Of a DNA stretch of 64,000 nt, positions 23,701 to 33,035 are shown piece by piece. Made by a program: the position numbers and the translations under genes. The notes under the pieces were generated by a model that saw nothing but the letters and a program-made list of their open reading frames with translations, did not search any database and was not told the origin of the DNA. The stretch's first letter is position 1; each line of letters opens with the position of its first letter. Origin of the DNA: Pelodera strongyloides (lineage: Eukaryota; Nematoda; Chromadorea; Rhabditida; Rhabditidae). The stretch lies in NCBI GenBank assembly GCA_036852015.1, contig JAANDG010000031.1, positions 458,350 to 522,349 on the forward strand, read 5' to 3'.

Positions 23701-25248
23701 CGCGGTCCACTGCGATATTGATCCGAATCAGGCGGCGCCGGGGCATGCGGAGCTGCCCTATTGATTGATCCAAATGTGATTTTGTTCACATTTATGACAA
23801 AATTTTAATTTTTTTCAATCGATGGGTATACTTCTTTGTGCGCCTTTCGAGATTCACTTCATCTGCTTAAAGGAGATGCCTTCTGCGCAGAATCCCCCTT
23901 GACATTCCCTTTAATAGGTTAATAAGAGCTTCGAATACATTAATATGATAACTGTGCCGTAACGAATAAGAAACACCAATGACGATCCGTGGTCCCCAAA
24001 CAGGAAATCTGAGGCCATATTCACCACTCAATTCACCATGGGGAATTTCCCATCTTTTTCTCTGCGTGTCTCACATTAGAGTGCTATTTTCTGTCCCCAT
24101 GGAATGGGAGTGGTGAACACGGCCTCTGTATCACCCAATTGGTAGCAATATCGGCTTTTACTGGGGGGCCTGCGGCTTTTTTTCACCTCATTGAACTTTC
24201 TCAAAGACCATTTAACCAAGCAGGTTCATTTCAATTTTCAATTTCATATTTCCCCAGTTATTTATATGTCCTCCTAGGGCTACAAATGATGAGATAATCG
24301 CCGATGTTTCATTATAAACTTATTTGGTCCGCCCATTTTTAGGGCCCTAGTTATCTTGTGTACCAGTCGTACCAGGGTACTAAAAATAAAGGTTGTACCT
24401 TACAATATCGTTGAGGCAGTTTACGCCCCGGAATTCCATCTAACAGAGTGCGTAAATCTCGATCAATAAATTCGAATACGAGATACAATCGCATATCTAA
24501 AAGAACAGCAACTGACTGACATAGTAAACTGAGACATTCATTTGTATAGAACAAATGAATCGACTTACCAAGGCGATAGCAAATAGCAATGAATCGGCTT
24601 ACCAAGAGCAATAAAGTATGAAAAGTTTGCCAGGGTCAGAAGATATAAACAACACTAACCATCATGAATGACGTCGTAGAGCTTTACAATATTGCAGTGG
24701 TTCAGACTTTTCAATACGGAGATTTCGCGTATGCACGTGCTCGGAACACCCTCCGAGTCTCTAAATATAATAAGACATATAGAATAACGTGCCTAGTATA
24801 CCCCAAGCACAACTAAGGCTTCAATTTGACCGATACCGATCTCTCCGACACTACACCCATATACAACAGTGATTCTAACAACAAAAACAATTAACATAAA
24901 TATTTCACTGACGTTACACATTTGCCCGTGAGACAGTAAGCCGTACTTTTCGGGATCATAACTCATAACTATTATATCAGCCATGTATTAGGATAATACG
25001 CGAAGCTTCACTATACTGGGAAAAATAGGGTGATCTTGCTTAGAATATACTGATGCATTACAATCTCCAAGGTCTAAAATGGATAGATTAGTAAAGAACA
25101 ACGACGGAAAAGACTAGACCTACCGATCCAGAGCTATTTTCTTTAGGGCGACAGTAGTACCGGATCTTTTGTGAACTCCTTTGAAGACCACACCATATGC
25201 TCCTTCACCCACTTTTGAACAGTTTTCAAAATCCTGGAGCGAAGTCAT
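20777..25248 (-). CDS. cdk2: cyclin-dependent kinase, CDK2 type
   Basis: Complete, 313 aa (human CDK2 has 298). Exons 25248-25124, 24760-24660, 24496-24399, 23394-23295, 22796-22696, 22298-22140, 21379-21257, 20911-20777 join in phase; TAG at 20777-20779. Serine/threonine kinase activated by cyclins at G1/S and S phase, nuclear and cytoplasmic. Visible: glycine loop [12 protein letters not shown]-binding lysine in VALKK, C-helix PSTCIRE (variant of PSTAIRE), catalytic [14 protein letters not shown], activation loop [14 protein letters not shown] with the activating Thr, CDK motif GDSEIDQLF, and SFPKW near the C-terminus. GDSEIDQLF with LFPGD and WPGV favour CDK2 over CDK1. The inhibitory Thr14 position is Ala while Tyr15 is kept. 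The ATG lies 8 nt behind a TTATTTAG acceptor, suggesting trans-splicing. Introns carry MITEs A, C, D, G and H. Confidence 0.94.
21452..21604. mobile_element. palindromic MITE, family G (single copy)
   Basis: Inverted repeat with ends CTGTGGCCGAATGCACGAA and TTCGTGCATACGGCCACAG, about 153 bp, in a CDK2 intron. No coding capacity. No second copy was seen in the window. Confidence 0.7.
21702..22010. mobile_element. MITE family C, diverged copy
   Basis: Contains CCTATGTATCCTATGCAAA and ends AAGGTACAATACTGCTTTAA, both shared with the copy at 51951-52110. The centre has a repeated ACCATCTCCGGA motif. It fills part of the CDK2 intron between exons 6 and 7. Confidence 0.6.
22834..23005. mobile_element. 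MITE family A copy
   Basis: TTAA at both ends; TTAAAGCGAAATAC left arm and GGTATTTCGCTTTAA right arm, 172 bp. It lies in the CDK2 intron, 38 nt before the acceptor of exon 22796-22696 in the direction of transcription. Confidence 0.9.
23467..23914. mobile_element. longer TTAA-ended MITE, family H
   Basis: Ends TTAAAGGGAATGTCAAG and CTTGACATTCCCTTTAA, 448 bp, with a CpG-rich centre (GGGCGCGACGCACTCC). A fragment with the same right end (CAACATGCAAAACC, then TTGACATTCTCCTTAA) is at about 37785-37820. No coding capacity. Confidence 0.8.
24011..24126. mobile_element. MITE family D copy
   Basis: Palindrome with ends GAGGCCATATTCACCACTC and GTGGTGAACACGGCCTC, 116 bp. Same family at 31482, 34259, 36681, 49797 and 53744. 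Confidence 0.85.
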
Positions 25249-25256
25249 AAAAGTCC

Positions 25257-26267
25257 CTAAATAAGCAAATAAATATTGAGCAATAGGATGAACCATAATA
25301 AACAAATCACACGGTAGGGAATTCAACACGAAAGTAAATATTACATATAGTTTTGAAAATCTTGAATTTTCGTCGATAGATTTCATCTAGGACACAAGAG
25401 AGCGGATGAAAGCAACAAAGACAAAGGGGAGGCTTTGAATTTTGCGTGCTAGGGAAGGAATTACGTACTAAAACAAACACATTAGCACAGAACTGCCGCA
25501 CAAAAAAACCTGGAGAAAAATAAAAAAAATCATTTCCGTTGCAAAAAATCGACTGAAATTTGAAAATATCTGTCACAAATAGGCACAAAGATCAAATTTA
25601 TAATTATGTACGGTAGTTCCGTTTTTTTTTAGAATTTCCTAAATGCCTTTTTTGTGTAAGTTGTAGGTTCACAACTTGTACACCATTATTATTCTCAGAT
25701 AAATCATTTGTGACATGGAGAAAGTGAAGGAAAGTGAAGGTTCAAATCTTCCCAGTTTCGCGCGCTTTGCCCTCTGTCTCTCCAACAAGAGCGCGCTCTC
25801 TCTCCAGTGTCTAGCACCTGTAGGTGCAAGTGGTGCTGATAGTGGAGCAAAGGCTATAGGTCAGACTGGAGCTGGATTTCATACAATTTGAGAACTGTTT
25901 TGAGCAAAACGTTCTACTTTGTTGATTAATGGGACGCTTATATGAGATCTGAGAATTGAGTTGGTGATGGGGCCCCGGCGCAAGGCTCCGACAGCCCGGG
26001 CCGGGCTTACTTAGTATTTGTGTAGAAAAAAATTAAGCAAATTGTAATCTGCTGTCGGCTACAATTAACTTCAGCTCTGGGATGTAAGGTTTTTCATTAG
26101 GTAATCGAAAATTTGTATAATTTGTATCCTTTACCCTTACATAGCTCTAGAATCATGTCGAATCGAGGGCTAGAGGTTTCACGTTCACGGATCCTACCAT
26201 ATCACCGTAAACATAATCTATGAAATAATTCAGCAATCAATAAACGACAAATGATAAAATAATTTAG
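25257..26267. promoter_or_regulatory. divergent intergenic region between CDK2-like and Shc-like genes
   Basis: About 1 kb separates the minus-strand CDK2 start from the first plus-strand Shc exon. The promoters of both genes could lie here. A CpG-containing patch with GCGCGCTCTCTCTCC is near 25758-25806. No specific promoter motif can be assigned. Confidence 0.3.
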
Positions 26268-29200
26268 GTGATCGGAGAATGTCAACCAAAGATTTCAAAA
26301 GAAGAAGATGGAGTTCCGAGCAAGGTGAGTTATGTATGGCATCACAAATTTCACCAGCAGCAGAGTAGATGCGCAATACTGTAGCTGAAAGAGAACATGG
26401 AAATTCGTACTGTAGATATGCTCTGGTCGCACCTTGAATACTATCGCGAGGGCTGACACTATGGTACGTGTCAAAAATTGAGCCAATTTGCTGCAGCGTG
26501 TCCAAAATTCCTTCCCTGATGAAACGCAGTTGGTGCGCGGCGAAAAGTTGGCGTTAATAATTATCGCTGCAAAAGTTAGGAGCAACAACATCTGGAAGAT
26601 TGCTCAAAAACAGATCAATGAGTATCTATTTATCAGGGTTTTGCAAAAGAGTGTGCAGTACATTCCGATCGTTTGCGAATTAAAGGCAGCGTGCGTCGAA
26701 ACGTAGGCGCACCAGCTTTTTTCGCTGCGCACCAAATACGGCGACGCATCGTGTTCAAAATGCGAGCGAGGTTGTCGCCGCGCACTCACATCGTCTCTCA
26801 GTAACCCTCATTCAGGTCGACTTGAACATCTCGGCCAAGCAAATTCGAATCGTGAAGGGAGACCGAATGCTAGCACGCCATCCGACATCTCATGTCTCTT
26901 TTGCCGCACAAGGAGCACAGGTGAGATACGGAGATACCTATATTTCAAGAACAAGAACAATTTATATGTTTGTCACCTTATTGTTAGCACGAATTGAGAA
27001 CTGCATTTCATTGGTGATCATTTACCGTGTTCTTTCGATAAAAGGAAAGGAATCGAACACTTCAATCCCGTGAGCCTCCTCCTGATCTCGTGAGCGAAAT
27101 GCTAGCCTCTTTGGAAAATTTGCACATGATAAGCAAATCCTATGTATCCTATGCTAATTTTGTACGATTGCCGTGGACGTTCGTACAAAATTAGCATAGG
27201 ATACATAGGATTTGCTTATCATATGCAAATTTTCCAAAGGTTCGAGCATTTCGCTTTAAATAACGATGGCACACATGCATAAATTGCATGTGAAAGTGTA
27301 GGTAGTCTACAGAAGCGCATGTAAGAAGTATAGAACTTACTCGAATGTTAGTTTGCCACACGCATTGGAATGGAAACATGATAATCAGGAAAACAGAATA
27401 GTTAGTCAAATAGAGTTTCTGTGATGCTACAAACTACTTACCTCCATATTTATCATAATGATAGCAATGCCCTTTTCAGAAATGTCAAGGTATGCTCGGC
27501 TATGTCGCGAAGAAGCAAGATGGTACCAATCGGCAGTGTTTCGTCTTCCGTTTCAAGGAGGTAGTCATTTTTGGATATTAAAGCGAAATGCTAGCCTCTT
27601 TGGAAAATTTGCATATGATAAGCAAATCCTATGTATCCTATGCTAATTTTGTACGATCGTCCACGGCAATCGTACAAAATTAGCATAGGATACATATGAT
27701 TTGTTTATCATATGCATATTTTCCAAAGGGGCTAGCATTTCGCTTTAATGTTTTGAAAACAAAAGGGGGGGGACAAACGTTTACCTTATATCATATCTGC
27801 ATATCACCAAACATAACAAACAACGCGGCTTCACGCTGGATATTAAAACTTAACTATAACATCCGGTTTTGGAAACATAAATGTTGTATGCAGACGAATA
27901 TAATTAGACTAAAAATCGCGCAGTATCACGCAGTTAGCTACATCCACTACAGCGTCCACCATACGTTTCAAAAACCGGCTGTTATTGTGCTTTAATTAAA
28001 AACACTCCTTCAGATCAACCGACTAATGACAGCCATTCACGAGTCACTTCGTATCTTCGCTGAATCAAAAGGGCTGACTTCAGTTCCATTTAATGGTCAT
28101 TCACAAACGTCTTCTGCAGTTCCGATCGTGTCGGCGCCCCGACTGATGCCCGCTCAGATCAATAGTCAAGGTAAATTGAACCAGTTTCTATAATTTATGA
28201 GCTCCGAAAGTGTGTGGCGCTAAAGTGGCGCCCGTTTGGCGCATTTTAAAGCGATATAACGACCGGTATTTACACGCATTCTGTAAAATGGCATTCCCAT
28301 GCCATGCGTTGCATGCAAATGAATATAATTAGAATAAAAATTGTATATACTTCATGGGAATACAGCCTTCAGTATAAAACATATATAATTGAAGGTAGCT
28401 AATTAATCCTGACGTTGCCACGCTAATGGAGCACAATATTAGTGTCGTGCAACGAAATTGCGTGCTAATAACCCAGCCTACTAATAACGAACTAATTCCA
28501 TTACTTAATTGCATAATGAGCTAACCACAGCTTCTCCCCTGGTACCGCCTTCTTGTGGTGTCTACCAGGACGAGCCATATCGCCCGGGTTCTTTTCGTCC
28601 TGTCAATGCGAGCCGGCCGCGCCGAAGCCGACCATTAGTGTGCCCAACTTCCCTGCCACTACTTGCCTCACCCGGGCACCCGACGGGCCAGTCTGGCCCA
28701 TGGAATTCACCCGGGAAAATGCCGGGCTCGCCCTCTACATGGTTTCCCAACCGCGCCAGCCCCTTTGAGAGTCCGACCGGTAGGCAAGTCGGTGTTGTAG
28801 CGTGTCTTCAGTGTTGTCGTCAACGTGTCGTCAACGTGTCGTCATCGTAGGGGGTCACGCGTGCTGCAAGCGGGAGTCTGCTTCTTTTGCTTTCAGTAGA
28901 TACATAAAAAAAGCCGTTGCGTGAAGTTAACAGAACATAACATTCATTCGCCTAACTCACCTCCCATCAGCGCGAACAGCTGCGGAGTCCAATTCTTTAC
29001 TGTGTATTTTCACTATAACTTCGTGCGCATGTCCGTAACCATATGTCACATTTCATTTCATTTTTGTAAATATAATAATTTAACAAATATATGATCCAAT
29101 TGCATAATTCCCTGTTCAGAGGACGATATCGTGGTGAGGAATGCTAGAGCGATGGAACAATACTCATGGTATCACGGGCTGCTATCTAGAACTGTGGCCG

Positions 29201-31127
29201 AATCATTGCTCAAGTGAGTCTAATCGTCTAATGTAAACCCTTTTTGAAGTTAGGCTGTATTAATAGAACGCGTGTTCCCCATTAAGGAAACAACAACAGA
29301 AGTTGTAAAAATGTCCCAGTTAAAAAAAAATGAATTTCAAAGTTCACCTTTTCCATAGTAAACGCGTCACTTGTTCTAGTACAATTTAACACATCTCTGG
29401 AGGCTATTTGGGAGTTAAAAACGCCTCCGGAGGTTATTACAAGTTAACACATCTCCGGATCCTACTACAATTCAAAACGTCTCTGGAGTCTATTTGAAAC
29501 TTCAAAACGTCTCCGGAGGCTATTACAATTTAACACATCTCCGGAGGCTGTTACAATTCAAAACGTCTCTGGAGGCTATTTGAAACTTCAAAACGTCTCC
29601 GGAGGCTATTACAATTCAACACATCTCCGGAGGCTGTTACAATTCAAAACGTCTCTGGAGGATATTTGAAACTTCAAAACGTCTCTGGAGGCTATTACAA
29701 TTTAACACATCTCCGGAGGCTGTTACAATTCAAAACGTCTCTGGAGGCTATTTGAAACTTCAAAACGTCTCCGGAGGCTATTACAATTTAACACATCTCC
29801 GGAGGCTGTTACAATTCAAAACGTCTCTGGAGGATATTTGAAACTTCAAAACGTCTCTGGAGGCTATTACAATTTAACACATCTCCGGAGGCTGTTACAA
29901 TTCAAATCGTCTCTGGAGGCTATTTGAAACTTCAAAACGTCTCCGGAGGCTATTACAATTTAACACATCTCCGGAGGCTGTTACAATTCAAAACGTCTCT
30001 GGAGGCTATTTGAAACTTCAAAACGTCTCCGGAGGCTATTACAATTTAACACATCTCTGGAGGCTATTTGAGAATTCAAAGCGTCTCCGGAGGCTTTTAC
30101 AATTATTTCGTTTTCCTGCGGAAGGAACTTTTTTTTATTTGTACTTAGGCCGTAGGGGCCTAGGGTTTCAGAGCCGGAGTGAGCTTACACCGTGGAACAT
30201 TTTTGATGTTTAGCGAAGAAATTTGAGGTACGCGGCGAAAAAAGGGTCTTCGCTCAGGTTTCGCCTCGCACCAAAATTATTCGCCCAACCTTCGCCGCGC
30301 GGCACTTGCGCGCCTGGTGCTCGCCGCGCTCACCTGAGTTTCATAAAAAAAGTCTATTTCAGAGCAGACGGTGACTTTCTGGTGCGTCAGAGCACGAACA
30401 CGCCCGGCCAAATAATTTTGAGTTCAATGAGCAGCCATGGATTCAAGCATATCCTTGTTTTGGACAAAGGATTGAAAGAAGTAAGAGCACTTTAACTTTT
30501 AAAGCGAAATACCGGCCGGTTTTTGAAAGACATCGAGAACACCAGCATTCTTATGTGCAGCTTATGCAAATGAACATAAATTATAATAAAAAAAAAATCG
30601 AGGTAAATTCAAGCAAATTAGCATAAGTACGCAAGGATTATTTGTCCGAGATGCGTTTCAAAAACCGGGTAGTTCGCTTTAACTTTCCACTTGGAAACTA
30701 TTCACTTTATTAAAGTGACATATCTTAGCCCGCCATGGCGCAGTGGCAACCACCTTGCTCACTGGGTAAAACTGGCGGAGATAAAGAGAATTGGCCTCCG
30801 GAAAGTTTAAAGCTAAACACCGGCCGGTTTTTGAAAGCAGCCTATGCACATGAACATAAATTAGAATTAAAAATAGACCCCAATTCTATCCCACTTGGTA
30901 TAACTGCATAAGAATGCAGATATTTTCAAAAACCGGCCGTTATTTCGCTTTAAATATAAAGTAAAAGCATGTACGACCTTCTTCAGGTCCGCACAGAAGA
31001 CCGTTCCTTCGACTCCGTCGTCCACCTCGTCCTCTACCATCATTCAACTGGTGAACCAATAAAAACCGCCGAGGACACTGTAAGGCTCGTATGTCCAATT
31101 GCACGGCACCGTAGCCCTGCACAGTAG
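26268..31127 (+). CDS. shc: Shc-type adaptor, PTB and SH2 domains (5' end incomplete)
   Basis: Adaptor that binds phosphotyrosine on activated receptors and links them to Ras or insulin-type signalling at the membrane. Secure exons, all in phase: 26816-26920, 27480-27560, 28014-28170, 29120-29213, 30363-30480, 30987-31127 (TAG). Exon 26268-26324 is likely but unproven. The PTB half matches Shc (LNISAKQIRIVKGD, SHVSFAAQG, MLGYVAKKQDGTNRQC, then helix INRLMTAIHESLRIF). SH2: WYHGLLSRTVAESLL, the phosphotyrosine-binding arginine in DGDFLVRQS, TPGQ, HILVLD, then SFDSVVHLVLYH. The PTB-linker-SH2 order is Shc's. A longer Pro-rich CH1 may be encoded at 28555-28795. The N-terminal PTB strands were not found. 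Introns carry MITEs, a SINE fragment and a 720-bp minisatellite. Confidence 0.88.
27091..27259. mobile_element. MITE family C copy
   Basis: Near-perfect long palindrome: GCGAAATGCTAGCCTCTTTG left arm and GAGCATTTCGCTTTAA right arm, containing CCTATGTATCCTATGC and its complement. In the Shc intron before exon 27480. Confidence 0.9.
27578..27749. mobile_element. MITE family C copy with TTAA ends
   Basis: TTAAAGCGAAATGCTAGCC to GGCTAGCATTTCGCTTTAA, about 172 bp and almost fully palindromic. It starts 17 nt after the splice donor of the Shc exon that ends at 27560. Confidence 0.92.
27848..27995. mobile_element. MITE family B copy
   Basis: Left arm CTTAACTATAACATCCGG, right arm GGCTGTTATTGTGCTTTAA. 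It ends 18 nt before the first base of Shc exon 28014. Together with the copy at 27578-27749 it makes up about 70 percent of this intron. Confidence 0.85.
28243..28380. mobile_element. MITE family B, one-sided fragment
   Basis: Starts TTAAAGCGATATAACGACCG and has the central AATATAATTAGAATAAAAA, but the right arm is lost. Confidence 0.6.
28555..28795 (+). other. GC-rich open block, possible Shc CH1-like exon
   Basis: A GC-rich island in the Shc intron 28171-29119, behind a fair acceptor (CTTCTTGTGGTGTCTACCAG). One frame is Pro/Gly/Arg-rich (DEPYRPGSFRP, SPGHPTGQSGPWNSPGKMPG) and reaches a donor (ACCG|GTAGGC), but its phase does not match the flanking exons. The phase-compatible frame (EPAAPKPTISVPNF) runs to a stop. 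Shc proteins do carry a Pro/Gly-rich CH1 region here, so an alternative exon is possible. Confidence 0.3.
29389..30107. repeat. minisatellite with 28/28/30-bp higher-order unit
   Basis: About 25 tandem monomers of the form GTCTCYGGAGGCTATT plus ACAATTYAAMA, arranged as an 86-bp three-monomer higher-order unit repeated roughly eight times. Each monomer carries a CTCCGGAG palindrome or its CTCTGGAG variant. It lies in the intron that splits the Shc SH2 domain. The open frame across it is repeat-derived. Confidence 0.95.
30499..30682. mobile_element. MITE family A copy
   Basis: TTAAAGCGAAATACCGGCCG left, GTAGTTCGCTTTAA right. It begins 18 nt after the Shc donor at 30481. Confidence 0.9.
30732..30806 (+). 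mobile_element. truncated copy of the second tRNA-like SINE
   Basis: Matches parts of the element at 53437-53704: GGCGCAGTGGCAA, CCTTGCTCAC, GGGTAAAACTGGCGGAGATA and CCGGAAAGTTTAAA, with an internal deletion. Confidence 0.7.
30807..30952. mobile_element. MITE family A, shortened copy
   Basis: TTAAAGCTAAACACCGGCCG left, CCGTTATTTCGCTTTAA right. It ends 34 nt before the final Shc exon at 30987. Confidence 0.85.
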
Positions 31128-31182
31128 GAAAAGTTGTCTATTCCAAAGTCCACGTACAACCTGTCAGTCTTTTTCAGTTCAT

Positions 31183-31302
31183 TAAAGCGATGTGACATCC
31201 GGTTTTTGAAACAGAATTTGGACAAGCTCAATGCTTTGCATAATTACGTCGGAATGCAATTCTCCACCAAATGTTTCAAAAAACGGCCGTTATAATGCCT
31301 TA
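31183..31302. mobile_element. MITE family B copy
   Basis: TTAAAGCGATGTGACATCCG left and CGGCCGTTATAATGCCTTAA right, about 120 bp, just downstream of the Shc stop codon. Confidence 0.8.
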
Positions 31303-31481
31303 AACCAAGGCTATCCTAAGTACTTATCCTTTATATGTACAATCCACTTATCATGCCTCCTTGCTCATCGTATGTGTGCTGTATTTCCATGTCAGTTCCT
31401 ATCTTTCCGTCTGTAAGCTTGTAATCAATAACTTCATGTTTTTTGTAGGTGTTTAGTCGACAACAAAAAAGGAGCACTCCA

Positions 31482-31619
31482 GGGGCCATATTCATATTCA
31501 CCACTCCGATTCCCTCGGGGAAAGGGTCCCTGGGGACAGAAGATAGCATTCTAATGTGAGAGACGCAGAGAAAAAGACCGGGAATTCTCCATGGGGAATT
31601 GAGTGGTGAATATGGCCTC
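31482..31619. mobile_element. MITE family D copy
   Basis: GGGGCCATATTCATATTCACC left, GAGTGGTGAATATGGCCTC right; palindromic, 138 bp. Confidence 0.85.
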
Positions 31620-32394
31620 AGGTAGCTTCTGGTCGGGAGAGTCCTACACTCCAAGATTAAGTTCCACACTAATATGCTAATTTTCAGACGACTTACAATT
31701 AGTTCAACCCTTCATTGTTAGAGTACAGTACTTCTCCCCGCATTTCTATAAATTGCCATCAACAAGCAACGAACATTTCTGTGATTTTCTTGTTTTTATG
31801 TTTACCCATACGTCGTAAATGAAACTCATGTATTGATGTAACCTTTTTGCTCGATAAAATCTGTGAACTTCACACATACTCAGCAGTTCGTGCTACTACT
31901 TTAAACATATCCCTTTCAACGAAAACTTACAATTAACATTTTCTACCTGCCATATGGTTTTTGTCCTTTTTTGTCTACTTTTAATAAAACTTTTAACAAA
32001 ACTCTTCCTTGGAAGTTGAAATTACACATTAAATATTATTAAAATAGGTTTACTAATAAATATAAACAAACTTCGAATCGATGACGGCTAATAATTTTTA
32101 CTAGAATAAAGAAAATAGCTCACAGGCAATATACTTCTACTATACATTTTTTTGGAAAGAACGTAAACTATTGACCAGTGTTACAATACAAACGTAATCA
32201 CAGATAATACAAGGCAAATCAAATGGCAATGTAAAGATGAAAAATAACATTCAACTAACAAGTAACATCTAATAATAAACACAAGCAACACTGAATCTAA
32301 ATATGGTAACATAAAATGTCATGAGACCTAGACCATCATACAAACCACACCATAGCACACTGAGCGCATATGGGCACCCAAGAAAAACACTGAA

Positions 32395-32555
32395 TTAAGG
32401 CGAAATACCGGCCGGTTTTTGAAACACATCGACTACACCAGCATTCTTATGCAAATGAACATAAATTAGACTAAAAAATCGAGCAAATTAGCGTAAATAC
32501 GTAAGAATTCAGCTGTCCACGATGCGTTTCAAAAACCGGCCGGTATTTCGCTTTA
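32395..32555. mobile_element. MITE family A copy
   Basis: TTAAGGCGAAATACCGGCCG left, CCGGTATTTCGCTTTAA right, 161 bp with TTAA ends. Confidence 0.9.
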
Positions 32556-32838
32556 AAAGCAAACACAAACTCTATACATAAACGTAAGCTGGAGATCTTT
32601 AACTACACGAAGTGTACTCCCAAAGGGCAATCTTACAAATGCTATCTAAGGGACAAACAAACAGACCGTCAAATGCACAAACGTCTCTGCTATGGTTTAG
32701 AATTCGGTATTCAGTTAAAATTTTCACGGGGACACCCTAGCGAGACGAGAGACCCAAGTATAATGTCCCACTACGCCCTACAGGGAGTCCCGACAGGATA
32801 TCATAAACATCGCCAATGCCGGAGATAATGCCACAAAG

Positions 32839-32913
32839 TAACGTATCTTGTATCCATCTATTACGTATTAACGTATCTTGTATCCATCTATTACGTATTA
32901 ACGTATCTTGTAT
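32839..32913. repeat. tandem 30-bp repeat, about 2.5 units
   Basis: TAACGTATCTTGTATCCATC then TATTACGTAT is repeated head to tail and runs directly into the telomere-type repeat. Confidence 0.9.
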
Positions 32914-32914
32914 C

Positions 32915-32946
32915 CTGAGCCTAAGCCTAAGCCTAAACCTAAGCCT
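32915..32946 (-). repeat. interstitial (TTAGGC)n telomere-type array
   Basis: Plus strand reads GAGCCTAAGCCTAAGCC and continues TAAACCTAAGCC, that is about five TTAGGC units on the minus strand with one variant. It lies about 90 bp downstream of the HNF4 stop codon. Confidence 0.85.
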
Positions 32947-33035
32947 TCGAACTCGACATGGTTAGGTAGTGAGCTCGCCTGCGGACTTCGGCTAAAAGTC
33001 CCTAGGAGTTTCCTCAGTGAATTCCAATTCCAACT

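Larger units (their letters stand above)
31303..33035. other. convergent intergenic region between Shc-like and HNF4-like genes
   Basis: No exon seen. The region holds a family D MITE (31482-31619), a family A MITE (32395-32555), a tandem 30-bp repeat (32839-32913) and a telomere-type repeat (32915-32946). The frame starting at about 32908 with Pro-Lys repeats is the translated telomere-type repeat, not a gene. Confidence 0.6.

Noticed and set aside
26230..26706. Overlapping open frames on both strands before the Shc PTB exon
   Set aside because: Neither resembles the expected N-terminal PTB strands; only the short exon 26268-26324 has plausible splice sites.
29389..30107. CRISPR-like array of regularly spaced repeats
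   Set aside because: Units are directly contiguous with no unique spacers, and the context is a eukaryotic intron; it is a minisatellite.
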